The notes below the pieces were generated by a model. It did no database searches. It saw nothing but the letters and a program-made list of their open reading frames with translations, and had not been told where the DNA came from. The translations under genes were made by a program, and so were the position numbers. This document shows, in pieces, positions 53,801-63,735 of a stretch of 64,000 nucleotides of DNA; the first letter of the stretch is position 1; each line of letters begins with the position of its first letter. The stretch is from SXIZ01 sp040079795. Its GTDB lineage: Bacteria; Pseudomonadota; Gammaproteobacteria; Methylococcales; Methylomonadaceae. Location: NCBI GenBank assembly GCA_040079795.1, contig JBEBJQ010000006.1, forward strand, positions 1-64,000, in the 5' to 3' direction.

Positions 53801-54600
53801 GTCGATTGAAGGCTAAATTTGAAGAGCTTACTAAAACCGGGCGAAAAGCGTTAATTCCGTTTATCACTGCGGGCGATCCGCACCCTGACTTTACCGTGCC
53901 TATGATGCATGCGATGGTGAAAGCAGGTGTCGACATTATTGAACTGGGTGTGCCGTTTTCCGATCCAATGGCGGATGGTCCGGTTATCCAAAGGGCCAGT
54001 GAGCGTGCGTTAGAACACAAAATGAGTCTAAGACGGACTTTGCAACTGGTTACAGAGTTTCGTAAAACTGATCAAGAAACGCCTGTGGTTATTATGGGCT
54101 ATTTAAATCCGATTGAGGCGATGACTTATGAAGGGTTTACAAATGCTGCACAACGCGCTGATATTGACGGGGTTTTAACAGTCGATTTGCCGCCTGAAGA
54201 AGCTGAAGAGTGCGCTACTTTATTAAAGGCGCGGGATATTGATCCGATTTTTTTGTTAGCGCCGAATAGTACTGATGAACGTATTAAAATGATGTCCACA
54301 ATTGGCGGAGGCTATATTTATTATGTTTCCCTTAAAGGGGTAACTGGTGCCGGGCATTTAAATGTTCAGGATGTGAGTGCTAAATTGCAACAAATTCAGA
54401 AGATTACTTCTGTGCCTGTTGCGATTGGTTTTGGTGTAAAAGATGCGGAAACGGCTAAGATGATTGCCGCAGTAGGCGATGGCGTAGTGGTTGGTAGTGC
54501 TTTGATCAGTAAAATTGAAGCAAATTTAGCTGACCCGGAACGTGCTAAAAAGGAAGTGTCCACATTATTAGCCGCGATGCGGCAGGCAATGGATAATTAA
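53797..54600 (+). CDS. trpA: Tryptophan synthase alpha chain
   Basis: Cleaves indole-3-glycerol phosphate and passes indole to TrpB. 267 residues. Catalytic Glu in IIELGVPFSDPMADGP and Asp in VLTVDLPPEE. YVSLKGVTGAG and the phosphate loop VGSALI are also conserved. GTG start, four-base overlap with trpB. accD follows by 34 bases. Confidence 0.97.
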   Translation: MSRLKAKFEELTKTGRKALIPFITAGDPHPDFTVPMMHAMVKAGVDIIELGVPFSDPMADGPVIQRASERALEHKMSLRRTLQLVTEFRKTDQETPVVIMGYLNPIEAMTYEGFTNAAQRADIDGVLTVDLPPEEAEECATLLKARDIDPIFLLAPNSTDERIKMMSTIGGGYIYYVSLKGVTGAGHLNVQDVSAKLQQIQKITSVPVAIGFGVKDAETAKMIAAVGDGVVVGSALISKIEANLADPERAKKEVSTLLAAMRQAMDN

Positions 54601-54634
54601 TTTAGAGATGAGAATGTGCCTTGGAGCATAAAAA

Positions 54635-55555
54635 ATGAGTTGGTTTGAAAAATTAGTCCCTTCAAAAATCAGGACTGAGGGCTCCAATAAAAAAGGCGCA
54701 GTGCCTGAGGGTTTATGGAATAAATGTCCAGGCTGTAATGCGATTTTGTATAACATTGAATTGGAAAGAAATTTAAATGTTTGTCCAAAATGTGACCACC
54801 ACATGCGTATTTCTGCGAGGGTGAGATTGGAGATGTTTTTAGATGAAGAAGGTCGACTTGAAATTGGTAAAAATTTAAAACCAACCGACCCTTTAAAGTT
54901 TAAGGACACTAAACGTTATAAAGACCGGCTTAGCCAAGCGCAAAAGCAGAGTAAAGAAACGGATGCTTTAGTGGTTATGGAAGGCCAATTGCGTGGTCAA
55001 GGCATCGTAGCGGCGGCATTTGATTTTAGCTTTATGGGCGGGTCAATGGGATCTGTGGTTGGTGAGCGTTTTGTGCGTGGTGTAAACCGCAGTCTGGAGC
55101 TTGGTGTCCCTTTTATTGTGTTTACGGCTAGTGGCGGGGCACGTATGCAGGAGTCCTTGTTTTCATTGTTTCAGATGGCTAAAACCAGTGCTGCATTAAC
55201 TCGATTATCGGCGGCCGGGATTCCCTATATCTCTTTTATGACCGACCCTACTATGGGTGGGGTTTCCGCCAGTTTGGCCATGTTGGGCGATTTAAATATT
55301 GCAGAGCCGGGCGCATTGATTGGGTTTGCAGGGCCGCGGGTGATCGAGCAAACGGTGCGTGAAAAATTACCCCAAGGCTTCCAACGCAGTGAGTTTTTGC
55401 AGGAACATGGTGCGATTGACATGATCATTGATCGGCGTGAAATACGGGATAGGCTTGCGGCTATTTTAGCAATGCTTATGGCTAAAAACAGTACTCAAAC
55501 TGTATCCGTTGAGCATGAACTTAAGCAAATCACGTTTGATGCAGTTGGGCGTTAA
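54635..55555 (+). CDS. accD: Acetyl-CoA carboxylase carboxyltransferase beta subunit
   Basis: Carries half of the carboxyltransferase that makes malonyl-CoA. 306 residues. An N-terminal zinc ribbon (CPGC, then CPKC) regulates RNA binding in E. coli. The crotonase-like core has GGSMGSVVGE, TASGGARMQES and DPTMGGVSASLAMLGD. The gene order trpBA-accD-folC is typical of gammaproteobacteria. Partner subunits are elsewhere. Confidence 0.97.
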   Translation: MSWFEKLVPSKIRTEGSNKKGAVPEGLWNKCPGCNAILYNIELERNLNVCPKCDHHMRISARVRLEMFLDEEGRLEIGKNLKPTDPLKFKDTKRYKDRLSQAQKQSKETDALVVMEGQLRGQGIVAAAFDFSFMGGSMGSVVGERFVRGVNRSLELGVPFIVFTASGGARMQESLFSLFQMAKTSAALTRLSAAGIPYISFMTDPTMGGVSASLAMLGDLNIAEPGALIGFAGPRVIEQTVREKLPQGFQRSEFLQEHGAIDMIIDRREIRDRLAAILAMLMAKNSTQTVSVEHELKQITFDAVGR

Positions 55556-55627
55556 TACCCATGCTACATTTTTGCCTTTCCCTTACAGGGTTTATTTTTA
55601 ATATACAGGGTTTTTTTAGGGATCATC

Positions 55628-56998
55628 ATGCACTTTGATACCTTAAGCGGTTGGTTAAAGTGGCAAGAAGGGTTTCATTCACAAGTTATTGATTTGGGCC
55701 TTGAGCGTGTGAATGCGGTTTTTACACGCTTAATGCCTACAGGGTGCCAGTTGCCGACCTTAACAGTGGCGGGCACCAATGGTAAAGGTTCCTGTATCGC
55801 ACTGCTGGATACGATCTATCAAGCCCAAGGCTATCGTGTTGGTGCGTATACCTCTCCGCATATCCTTAAGTATAACGAACGTATTTCTATCAATGGCCAG
55901 CCGGTTCCTGACGACGTTATTTGCGCTGCATTTGAAAGGATTGAAGCCTGTCGCGAAGGTGTTTCCCTGAGTTATTTTGAGTTTAGCACCCTAGCTGCGC
56001 TGTATATTTTTTCACAAGCAAATCTGGATGTGCAATTACTGGAAGTAGGTTTAGGGGGACGTTTGGATGCCGTTAATATCGTGGATGCCGATGTTGCCAT
56101 TATCAGTAGTATTGGCATAGATCATTCCGATTGGTTAGGTGAAACCCGTGAAGCTATTGCGCTTGAGAAAGCAGGCATATTTAGGGCTGGGGTTCCGGCA
56201 ATTATTGGCGATCCTTCTCCGCCCGATACTTTGCTGCAGGCAGCAAAAGAGTGTGGCGCAGACTTGTACTGTATTGATCAGCATTTTCATTACCAATGCG
56301 CTACCGATTATTGGGCTTGGCAGGGGAAACAGGAAAGTTATTTAACTTTACCCTTTCCGGCATTAAAGGGTGCGCATCAATTTTTGAATGCTGCGGCGGT
56401 GTTGGCGGCAATAGAGCAGATGCAAAGCCGTTTACCGGTTAATGAGCGGGCTATTTGTTTGGGGCTGATGGGCGTGAATTTGAAAGGCAGGTTTCAATTT
56501 ATTGACGCAGAAGTGCCGGTATTATTGGATGTCGGTCATAATCCACAGGCGGTTGGAACGTTGTTTGAGTATCTTACCGAAGTGTTTCCCCATAAACGCT
56601 TACATGCTGTTTTTGCGATGATGAAGGATAAAGACATCCGCGCGGTGGTTAATATTATGCAGCCTCTCGTGCAGGATTGGTTTATTGCCCCCTTGGATAA
56701 TCCGCGTGCCGCAACAACACCTATGTTAGAAGCAGTCTTTAAAGAATTTGGGATTACCCGGTTTATGGGCGATTTTATGGATTTTAAGTCCGCTTTAAAA
56801 CAAGCTTTACGCTGTTCAAAAGCGGATGATTTGATTGTTGTGTTTGGTTCTTTTTTTTTGGTGTCAGCTTATCTTACTGAATTTGGTAATGATGCGTTGG
56901 CTATAAACGCGGAGCTTGCCGCGCAGCGATTACAAAATGGGCCGGAAAGTAATAAGTTAATCCAAGACGCACAAACTGAGGAGGCGCTGTGTCAATGA
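55628..56998 (+). CDS. folC: Dihydrofolate/folylpolyglutamate synthase FolC
   Basis: Adds glutamate to dihydropteroate and then to folates. 456 residues, slightly longer than usual. ATP loop TVAGTNGKGSC, GAYTSPHILKYNERISING in pieces, GLGGRLDAVNIV with the metal ligand, SIGIDHSDWLG and HNPQAVGTL near the end. Its end overlaps the SPOR protein start by a few bases. Confidence 0.95.
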   Translation: MHFDTLSGWLKWQEGFHSQVIDLGLERVNAVFTRLMPTGCQLPTLTVAGTNGKGSCIALLDTIYQAQGYRVGAYTSPHILKYNERISINGQPVPDDVICAAFERIEACREGVSLSYFEFSTLAALYIFSQANLDVQLLEVGLGGRLDAVNIVDADVAIISSIGIDHSDWLGETREAIALEKAGIFRAGVPAIIGDPSPPDTLLQAAKECGADLYCIDQHFHYQCATDYWAWQGKQESYLTLPFPALKGAHQFLNAAAVLAAIEQMQSRLPVNERAICLGLMGVNLKGRFQFIDAEVPVLLDVGHNPQAVGTLFEYLTEVFPHKRLHAVFAMMKDKDIRAVVNIMQPLVQDWFIAPLDNPRAATTPMLEAVFKEFGITRFMGDFMDFKSALKQALRCSKADDLIVVFGSFFLVSAYLTEFGNDALAINAELAAQRLQNGPESNKLIQDAQTEEALCQ

Positions 56999-58113
56999 CG
57001 AATGAGTTAAAACAACGATTGGTTGGAGTTGCTGTAATTACCGCTATAGCAGCGATTTTTTTACCCATGTTGTTTGATGATCCCGTGCGCGAAAGTGGAA
57101 AAGCGGTGAATGAATTGTCCATTCCCGAACCCCCAAAGGTTGCTGAGCCTGAAATAGCTCCCGCTGTTACTGAAACGCCGCAGGTTTATCCTTTAGAGTC
57201 AACGGTTGAGGGCGAATCCCAAGAGGGTACTGAATTTGAAAGTAATGCCCAACTGGAAGAGCCGGCGCCTGTGGATGGAACGTTGACGCCAAATGAATTG
57301 GCTAAAGAAACCGAGGCCGATATCATTGCGGCGAAAAGAATGACGGTAGAAGAATTGGTTGCGTTGAAGGACAAAAAAGCCCGGGAAAAAATTCTGGCTA
57401 AAACATCAGAAGCTGCTTTGGCACCCAAAGAGGATACGGGAAACAATCTGGATGAAAACAAAACCATTAATAAAGTTGAAGAAAATATAAAAACCAAGAA
57501 TGGGATTGAGGCCAGTAAAAAAATTAAACTTGAGGCAGATAGAATAGCCAGGAATGAGGCGGACAAAAAAGCCAAGGATAAGCTTGCCGCTGATAAAAAA
57601 CGCCATGATAAAGTTGAAGCAGATAAAAAAATGAAGGCTCAACTTCAGGAAGATAAAAGACTCGCTGATAAAATCGCGAAAGAACAGGTTGAATATCAAA
57701 AATTAGCAGCGAGAAAAATCCAGGAAAAAGCCTTAGCAGAGAAGAAAGCTGCGGAAAAATTGGCGCTTGAAGCCAAAAATGCGGCTAAGCAACAAGCTTT
57801 GGATGATAAGGCAGCGATAGTTAAAGTTGCGGCTGATAAATTGGCGGCTGAAAAAGCGGCCGCAAATACCCCGGTAAATGTGCGTTGGTATATTCGGGTC
57901 GGGAGTTTTGGACAAGAGGCCAATGCACTTTCCCTGCGGGATAAATTACGTAAGCAAGGCTACCCTGCCGTAGTGGATACGATTAAATCAGCGGATAAAG
58001 GTAAATTATACCGGTTGCGGGTAGGGCCTGAATTGAGTAAGCCATTAGCCGAAAAAATGCGCCAAAAAATGGATGCCCAAAATAATTCCAATAGCATCCT
58101 GGAGTTACAATAA
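56995..58113 (+). CDS. SPOR-domain membrane protein (DedD-like)
   Basis: About 372 residues. A short cytoplasmic start and one membrane helix (RLVGVAVITAIAAIFLPMLF) lead to a long periplasmic region very rich in Lys, Ala, Glu and Asp (about 120-290, runs such as ADKKAKDKLAADKK), probably a helical rod. The C-terminal SPOR domain (VRWYIRVGSFGQEANALSL ... KLYRLRVGPE) binds denuded peptidoglycan at the division site. DedD in this spot is a known division protein, but this rod is longer than usual. ATG 56995 or GTG 56989 may start it; both overlap folC. Confidence 0.85.
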   Translation: MTNELKQRLVGVAVITAIAAIFLPMLFDDPVRESGKAVNELSIPEPPKVAEPEIAPAVTETPQVYPLESTVEGESQEGTEFESNAQLEEPAPVDGTLTPNELAKETEADIIAAKRMTVEELVALKDKKAREKILAKTSEAALAPKEDTGNNLDENKTINKVEENIKTKNGIEASKKIKLEADRIARNEADKKAKDKLAADKKRHDKVEADKKMKAQLQEDKRLADKIAKEQVEYQKLAARKIQEKALAEKKAAEKLALEAKNAAKQQALDDKAAIVKVAADKLAAEKAAANTPVNVRWYIRVGSFGQEANALSLRDKLRKQGYPAVVDTIKSADKGKLYRLRVGPELSKPLAEKMRQKMDAQNNSNSILELQ

Positions 58114-58218
58114 TAATATTCCGGTTTAGTCACTTCGCGCGGTCAGAACGGCTGGTTGCTTTGATCGCGGGATGGCAGGTGAGGCCTTTATGTTATCCGT
58201 TTTAAGGTTCTGCCGGTT

Positions 58219-58704
58219 ATGATTTGGGTTGATTATGCACTGGTTGGCTTGTTAGGTATTTCAGCCTTTATGGGGTTATTACGGGGTTTTAGAGTTGAAG
58301 CCTATGCGGCGTTAATGTGGATTTTAGGCATAGGGGTAGCCTGGTTTTTTTGCACTGAATGTTCAGTTTTTTTAAACGGCTTTATTAAACAGCCAGTGCT
58401 TAAAATGGCTGTGGCATTTATCAGTTTATTGTCACTTACTTTGTTATTGGGAAGCCTAATAGGGTACTTAATGGGTGAAGCGTTGACCCAGACGGATTTT
58501 CTGGGTCGTTTGCTTGGGGTATTGATGGGCGCGTTTCGGGGCTGTGTGATGGTATTTGTAATTGTGATGCTGGCTGGTTTGACACCTTTGTCCGCCGAAG
58601 CTTGGTGGCACGAGGCGCAGCTTATTTTTCCGTTTCAGAAGTTAGTATTACAAGTACGTGACAGTATTCCATCCGATTTTGCACGATATATAAATTACGA
58701 ATAA
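58219..58704 (+). CDS. cvpA: CvpA family membrane protein
   Basis: 161 residues, four membrane helices with GFLRGFRVEAYA-like and LLGVLMGAFRGCVMV segments typical of CvpA, named for colicin V production and linked to envelope homeostasis and biofilm. It lies between the SPOR gene and purF as in many gammaproteobacteria. The start is ATG 58219. Confidence 0.93.
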   Translation: MIWVDYALVGLLGISAFMGLLRGFRVEAYAALMWILGIGVAWFFCTECSVFLNGFIKQPVLKMAVAFISLLSLTLLLGSLIGYLMGEALTQTDFLGRLLGVLMGAFRGCVMVFVIVMLAGLTPLSAEAWWHEAQLIFPFQKLVLQVRDSIPSDFARYINYE

Positions 58705-58728
58705 TTTTCTCATCTGAGTATAGAGCTT

Positions 58729-60237
58729 ATGTGCGGTATTGCAGGCATTGTTTCACATCAAAATGTTAATCAGGAGCTGTATGACGCCCTGACAGTTTTG
58801 CAACATCGCGGCCAAGATGCGGCGGGTATTGTGACCTGTGAAGACGGGCGTTTACATTTGCGTAAAGGGAATGGCTTAACGCGGGATGTCTTTACCAATA
58901 GCCAAATGCTGAAATTAAGGGGCAATATGGGCATTGCCCATGTGCGTTACCCTACCGCAGGCTGCACCAGCTCGGCTGAAGCGCAGCCGTTTTATGTGAA
59001 CTCGCCTTTCGGCTTGACCCTTGCGCATAACGGTAACTTAACCAATACCGATGAGTTAAAGCAGCAATTATTTGTCGAAGATCAACGGCATATTAATACT
59101 GATTCCGATTCGGAAGTGTTGTTGAATATCTTTGCGCATGAATTGCAAAGTATTGGTAAATTAAAATTAACCCCCGAAGATATTTTTCAGGCGGTCACAG
59201 GGGTGCATAGACGTTGCCGTGGCGCCTATGCCGTCGCCGTTATGATTGCGGGGGTGGGCATTTTAGCTTTTCGGGATCCGCATGGTATAAGGCCGCTGGT
59301 GTATGGCGAGCGCCTTTCAGAGCTGGGGTCTGAATTTATGATTGCTTCTGAAAGCGTCGCTTTAGATGTGCTGGGGTTTAATCTTATTCGTGATGTCGCG
59401 CCTGGCGAAGCGATTTTCATTGAAAGTAATGGTACATTACATACTTTGCAGTGTAGCGATGAAGTCGATCATTGCCCGTGCATTTTTGAGTATGTTTATT
59501 TTGCGCGTCCGGATTCAATGATTGATAATATTTCGGTGTATAAAGCCCGTTTGCGGATGGGTGAAAAGCTGGCTAATAAAATTCAACGTGAATGGCCTGA
59601 CCACGATATTGATGTGGTGATTCCTATTCCAGATACCAGCCGGACTTCTGCGCAGCAATTGGCAGAAGTTTTGGGGGTAAAATTCAGTGAAGGCTTTATT
59701 AAAAATCGCTATATTGGCCGGACTTTTATTATGCCGGGACAGCAAATGCGTAAAAAATCCGTGCGTCAAAAGCTGAATGCCATTGATCTCGAATTTAGAA
59801 AAAAGAATGTGTTATTGGTTGACGACTCTATTGTGCGCGGAACGACGTCTGAGCAAATTATTCAAATGGCCAGGGATGCGGGTGCCAAAAAGGTTTATTT
59901 TGCCTCCGCTGCACCGCCGGTGCGTTATCCGAATGTCTATGGGATCGATATGCCTGCCGCGCATGAATTGATTGCGCATAACCGCAATGAAGAGGAGGTG
60001 TGTGTGGCATTGGGAGCGGACCGTATTATTTACCAGGATTTAGGGGACTTGATTGAAGCCGTGCGAAAGGGCAATATGACCATTAAGCATTTTGATACTT
60101 CTTGTTTTGATCATAAATACATAACCGGCGACATTGATGAGGCTTATTTAGAGCGTATCGAGCTATTGCGCAATGATAAGGCACGGGCTGAGCGCCATTC
60201 TGAAGACCTGATACTTGAAATGCAAAATTCAGAGTAG
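58729..60237 (+). CDS. purF: Amidophosphoribosyltransferase PurF
   Basis: First step of purine synthesis: makes phosphoribosylamine from PRPP and glutamine. 502 residues. The nucleophilic Cys2 directly follows the start (MCGIAGIVSHQ), and HRGQDAAGI continues the glutaminase domain. The C-terminal PRPP site is VLLVDDSIVRGTTS. It follows cvpA by 24 bases, as in E. coli, where PurR controls the pair. I cannot identify a PurR box. Confidence 0.97.
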   Translation: MCGIAGIVSHQNVNQELYDALTVLQHRGQDAAGIVTCEDGRLHLRKGNGLTRDVFTNSQMLKLRGNMGIAHVRYPTAGCTSSAEAQPFYVNSPFGLTLAHNGNLTNTDELKQQLFVEDQRHINTDSDSEVLLNIFAHELQSIGKLKLTPEDIFQAVTGVHRRCRGAYAVAVMIAGVGILAFRDPHGIRPLVYGERLSELGSEFMIASESVALDVLGFNLIRDVAPGEAIFIESNGTLHTLQCSDEVDHCPCIFEYVYFARPDSMIDNISVYKARLRMGEKLANKIQREWPDHDIDVVIPIPDTSRTSAQQLAEVLGVKFSEGFIKNRYIGRTFIMPGQQMRKKSVRQKLNAIDLEFRKKNVLLVDDSIVRGTTSEQIIQMARDAGAKKVYFASAAPPVRYPNVYGIDMPAAHELIAHNRNEEEVCVALGADRIIYQDLGDLIEAVRKGNMTIKHFDTSCFDHKYITGDIDEAYLERIELLRNDKARAERHSEDLILEMQNSE

Positions 60238-60295
60238 AAATGCAGCTCAGTTGCTTACTCTGCGGCTTTTACACAGTGATTACTAAAATAAGCAC

Positions 60296-61486
60296 ATGAA
60301 CGAAAATGAGAATGATTGGCAGGATTTTGCCTTAGAGACACAGGCGATTAGGGCCGGACAGCAGCGGTCGCAGGAAGATGAGCATAGCATGCCCATTTTT
60401 ATGACCTCCAGTTATGTCTTTAAAAGCGCCGAAGATGCTGCGTTAAGGTTTACCGGTCAACAAGCTGGTAATATTTATTCACGTTTTACTAATCCGACCG
60501 TGCGCGTATTTCAGGAACGCTTGGCTTTAATGGAAGGTGGTGAGCGTTGTTTGGCTTTTGCCTCGGGTATGGCCGCCATTATGGCGGTGGGCATGAGCTT
60601 ATTGAAAGCGGGTGACCATGTCGTCTGTTCGCGTGGCGTATTCGGTAATACGACCTTGGTGTTTCAAAACTATTTCGGCAAATTTGGGGTGAGCACCGAT
60701 TTTGTTAATTTAATTGATCTTGCGGAATGGGAAGCGGCTATCAAGCCGAATACGCGTTTGTTGTTTTTGGAAACCCCCTCAAATCCGCTGATCGAAATAG
60801 CCGATATTGAGAAAATTGCCCAGATAGCGCATCGGCATAACTGTTTATTAGTGGTCGATAATTGCTTTTGTACGCCAGTCTTGCAGAAACCGCTATTATT
60901 GGGCGCGGATGTGGTGGTGCATTCGGCAACTAAATATATCGACGGGCAGGGGCGTTGCGTCGGTGGTGCGGTTGTGGCCAACAATGAGTTGATTGAAAAA
61001 CAGTTTTATCCGTATTTACGCTCCGGCGGTGCCACCATGAGTGCGTTTAATGCCTGGATTTTCTTATCAGGCTTGGAAACTTTAGCTATCCGTATACAAG
61101 CGCATTGTGAAAATGCGTTAGCTTTAGCGATCTGGCTGGAGCAGCAAGAACTGGTTACTAAAGTGCATTACCCCGGTTTGCCCTCTCACGCGCAGCATGA
61201 GTTGGCTAAACGACAACAGACACATTTCGGCGGGGTCATTAGCTTTGACGTGAAGGGGGGTAAAGAGCAAGCCTGGAAACTGATTGATGCGACCCGACTC
61301 TTGTCGATTACAGCTAATCTGGGTGATGTTAAGTCGACGATTACTCACCCTGCAACGACGACCCATGGTCGCTTGACGCCTGAAGTACGTGCTGCATCAG
61401 GTATTACCGATGGCTTAATCAGGATCTCGGTGGGTTTAGAAAATATTGCAGATATTAAACAAGATTTGGCGCGGGGACTCCTGTGA
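60296..61486 (+). CDS. metZ: O-succinylhomoserine sulfhydrylase MetZ
   Basis: Pyridoxal-phosphate enzyme that makes homocysteine directly from O-succinylhomoserine and sulfide. 396 residues. YSRFTNPTVRVF, LFLETPSNPLIEI, the lysine site VVHSATKYIDGQGR and SITANLGDVKSTITHPATTTH (in pieces) are conserved. Close relatives are MetB and MetY; position after purF, as in pseudomonads, favours MetZ. It starts at ATG 60296. Confidence 0.9.
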   Translation: MNENENDWQDFALETQAIRAGQQRSQEDEHSMPIFMTSSYVFKSAEDAALRFTGQQAGNIYSRFTNPTVRVFQERLALMEGGERCLAFASGMAAIMAVGMSLLKAGDHVVCSRGVFGNTTLVFQNYFGKFGVSTDFVNLIDLAEWEAAIKPNTRLLFLETPSNPLIEIADIEKIAQIAHRHNCLLVVDNCFCTPVLQKPLLLGADVVVHSATKYIDGQGRCVGGAVVANNELIEKQFYPYLRSGGATMSAFNAWIFLSGLETLAIRIQAHCENALALAIWLEQQELVTKVHYPGLPSHAQHELAKRQQTHFGGVISFDVKGGKEQAWKLIDATRLLSITANLGDVKSTITHPATTTHGRLTPEVRAASGITDGLIRISVGLENIADIKQDLARGLL

Positions 61487-61504
61487 TTAAAGACCTTAGG
61501 GAAT

Positions 61505-62104
61505 ATGGCTATGAATCAAAGTAGAAGAGAATACAGAAAGGTTTACACGTCCTCCGGGCAGCTGTATCTGGCGGGTGAGCTGTTAAATTTTATTGGCTAT
61601 GATATTTCTGTGAAAGGAATTCAAGTAGAAATATTGCCAGGAACCTTTTTAAGTGATGCGGAAGACTTCGAAAAACTGCTCAAAGAAAATGCGACAGCTG
61701 AAATTTTTGTTAAAGATTTAATGTTGACCGGTGAGGTTGCTATTGCCTGGGTTAATAAGAATGATGATGGCGCAATCATGCTGGGCTTGGAGTTTCGGGA
61801 TGTCATTTATAATGCCGAAAAATTATGGCATAAGCGCCGTTATTACCGTAAAAATAAAAAAGCGACCGGTGCGTTAATCCATCATGATGATAATCGAAAA
61901 ATTACTTTTGAAAGCGTTAATGTCTCGACCGATGGCATCATGATTCATCTGACCGAACCCCCAGGTTATGAGATATATACTGGACTTGTGGTTAAAATTT
62001 TATCATTGGAACTCAATATTAAAGCTGTAGCTAAAGTAGCGTGGATTGACAGCAAAGAACAAACCACGATGGGATTAAGGTATTTGCAAGTGGACGGTGC
62101 ATAG
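61505..62104 (+). CDS. Tandem PilZ-domain protein
   Basis: 199 residues that read as two PilZ domains. The first has RREYR (residues 7-11) and DISVKG; the second repeats the pattern with RRYYRK (about 112) and NVSTDG. RxxxR and D/NxSxxG are the cyclic di-GMP contacts, so both modules may bind the nucleotide. No membrane segment or output domain is present, so it probably acts by partner binding. It follows metZ by 18 bases with an AGGGA before the ATG. An HD-GYP phosphodiesterase lies at 44816. Confidence 0.8.
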   Translation: MAMNQSRREYRKVYTSSGQLYLAGELLNFIGYDISVKGIQVEILPGTFLSDAEDFEKLLKENATAEIFVKDLMLTGEVAIAWVNKNDDGAIMLGLEFRDVIYNAEKLWHKRRYYRKNKKATGALIHHDDNRKITFESVNVSTDGIMIHLTEPPGYEIYTGLVVKILSLELNIKAVAKVAWIDSKEQTTMGLRYLQVDGA

Positions 62105-62173
62105 TCTATTCGGGAGTCTATCTACGCGATTGTCTTTCCCACTGGGGCTAATCGTTAGTTTAAGTTAAACAAT

Positions 62174-62986
62174 TCACCAGACAAAAGCACTCGCCATTTT
62201 TCCCATTATGTCCATTTTAAATACGTTTTTTGCTGCTGCTCCAGCGATGCCATAGCAAACATGCAGAGGCAACAAGTGTTCTTCCCTTGGGTGGCAATAT
62301 CTTGCCGCTGGGGCGTTTGTCCAATAGATTAGTTGTTGTTCCCGTTCTGTTTCGGTAAGCTGATGGCTGGAACAGGTATCAATAAGCCATTGCTCAAAGC
62401 TTTCGTTTTTCGACCGGGTTTCTTTAGTCGATGGTGTAAAAAATTCTGGGATGTTGTGAAATGAAAAACCGGAACCAATAACAAGCACGTTATACTGCCT
62501 AAGTTTGGTTAATGCTTTGCCAATCTGGATGTGCGCTTTTGGGTCTAAGCTATTGACGAGCGATAATTGCACACAAGGGATATTGGCGTCTGGATACATT
62601 AATTTCAAAGGTACAAATAGGCCGTGGTCAAAACCGCGTTGGCCATCAAGATTTGCGTCAATACCTGCCCTACCCAATAGCTTAAAAAGCTGATTAGCCA
62701 AATCGGGCGATCCCGGTGCGGGGTACTGAATTTGATAAGATTCTTTGGGAAATCCATAATAATCGTAGAGCAATGAAGGAAATGCGCCACCGGTTATGGT
62801 GGGCTTGCCTTCCTCCCAGTGCGCACCGATCAATAATATGGCGGACGGTTTACCCAAACCGGGGGTTATTTTTTTCAGAAAATCGATCATTTCCTGATGA
62901 TTTTTATCGCCGAGTAAGGGTAATGGACCGGCACCATGGGGAATAAATAAAACCGGACTTAATTTGCTAAGTACCTCTGTTTCCAT
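62174..62986 (-). CDS. ygiD: Extradiol dioxygenase family protein (YgiD / 4,5-DOPA dioxygenase-like)
   Basis: 270 residues of the class III LigB-type family. Metal-site residues include His in VLFIPHGAGPLPL and ILLIGAHWEEGKPTITGG, RGFDHGLFVPLKLMYP and GSGFSFHNI. The bacterial YgiD opens the DOPA ring in vitro, giving betalamic-type products; the physiological substrate is unknown. It converges with the PilZ gene. ATG 62986 is preceded by AAGG. Confidence 0.85.
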   Translation of the reverse strand: METEVLSKLSPVLFIPHGAGPLPLLGDKNHQEMIDFLKKITPGLGKPSAILLIGAHWEEGKPTITGGAFPSLLYDYYGFPKESYQIQYPAPGSPDLANQLFKLLGRAGIDANLDGQRGFDHGLFVPLKLMYPDANIPCVQLSLVNSLDPKAHIQIGKALTKLRQYNVLVIGSGFSFHNIPEFFTPSTKETRSKNESFEQWLIDTCSSHQLTETEREQQLIYWTNAPAARYCHPREEHLLPLHVCYGIAGAAAKNVFKMDIMGKMASAFVW

Positions 62987-63048
62987 AAATACCCCTTTTG
63001 CCTTAAATGCCTTGATAAATTTCAGGGAGAACCGGTTTAATACGACGT

Positions 63049-63615
63049 TTATTCTTTAGCCGCTTCAACTGGAAGCGTGATCGTGACTTCGTCACCGACA
63101 TTCGGGGCGTACTTGCCCATATTGAAGGCGGTACGTTTAACCAGGGTCGTTGCGTTGGCACCACAGGCGTCTTTTTTCAGGACCGGGTGGGGCATACACT
63201 GAAAAGAGCTTACCGTTAGGGTGACCGGCTTAGTGATCCCTTTGAGCGTTAGCGCGCCATCGACGGATGCCAATTTGTCACCTGCAAATGTTAACTGATT
63301 GGATTTAAAAGTCGCCGTTGGATACTGGGCGGTATCAAGGTAGTCTTTACCTTGGATGTGCTCGTTAAATAACGCAGACCCGGTATTGACCGAGGTGGTA
63401 TCAATAGTCACCTCTATCGACCCTGTTTTGGCCTGTTTATCAATGACGATTTTGCCCGATGCCTTGTCGAAACGGCTTAACTGCGTCGAATAGCCAAAGT
63501 GGCTGTAGGAAAAGCGTGGCAAGGTATGGGAGCCATCAATGATATAAGTTTCTGGTGCAGCCATGGCTGGATTAGAAATGGCTATTGCAATAGAAAATAA
63601 GCTAAGGTATTTCAT
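63049..63615 (-). CDS. YceI family periplasmic protein
   Basis: 188 residues with a signal peptide (LSLFSIAIAISNPAMAA) and the YceI lipocalin-like fold: YIIDGSHTLPRFSYSHFG, DTTSVNTGSALFNEHIQGKDYLDTAQYPTATF in pieces, LTLKGITKPVTL. The beta-barrel binds isoprenoid lipids in relatives. Two cysteines in QCMPHPVLKKDACGAN may form a disulfide. AGGAG before ATG 63615 supports the start. It precedes the dioxygenase gene on the same strand. Confidence 0.93.
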   Translation of the reverse strand: MKYLSLFSIAIAISNPAMAAPETYIIDGSHTLPRFSYSHFGYSTQLSRFDKASGKIVIDKQAKTGSIEVTIDTTSVNTGSALFNEHIQGKDYLDTAQYPTATFKSNQLTFAGDKLASVDGALTLKGITKPVTLTVSSFQCMPHPVLKKDACGANATTLVKRTAFNMGKYAPNVGDEVTITLPVEAAKE

Positions 63616-63735
63616 GGTAAATCTCCTAAAGTAAGATCAAAAATTATTTCCAGATTTTGTCAGCTAGGTGCCATTTAAATAATGGGTTGGTGGCTGAATA
63701 GCAGAATAATCGACAACCTTAAAAATCGTAATGGC

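Noticed and set aside
57186..57923. Several minus-strand frames opposite the SPOR gene
   Set aside because: The Lys/Ala/Glu-rich coding strand yields Phe/Leu/Ser-rich antisense frames that mimic membrane proteins.
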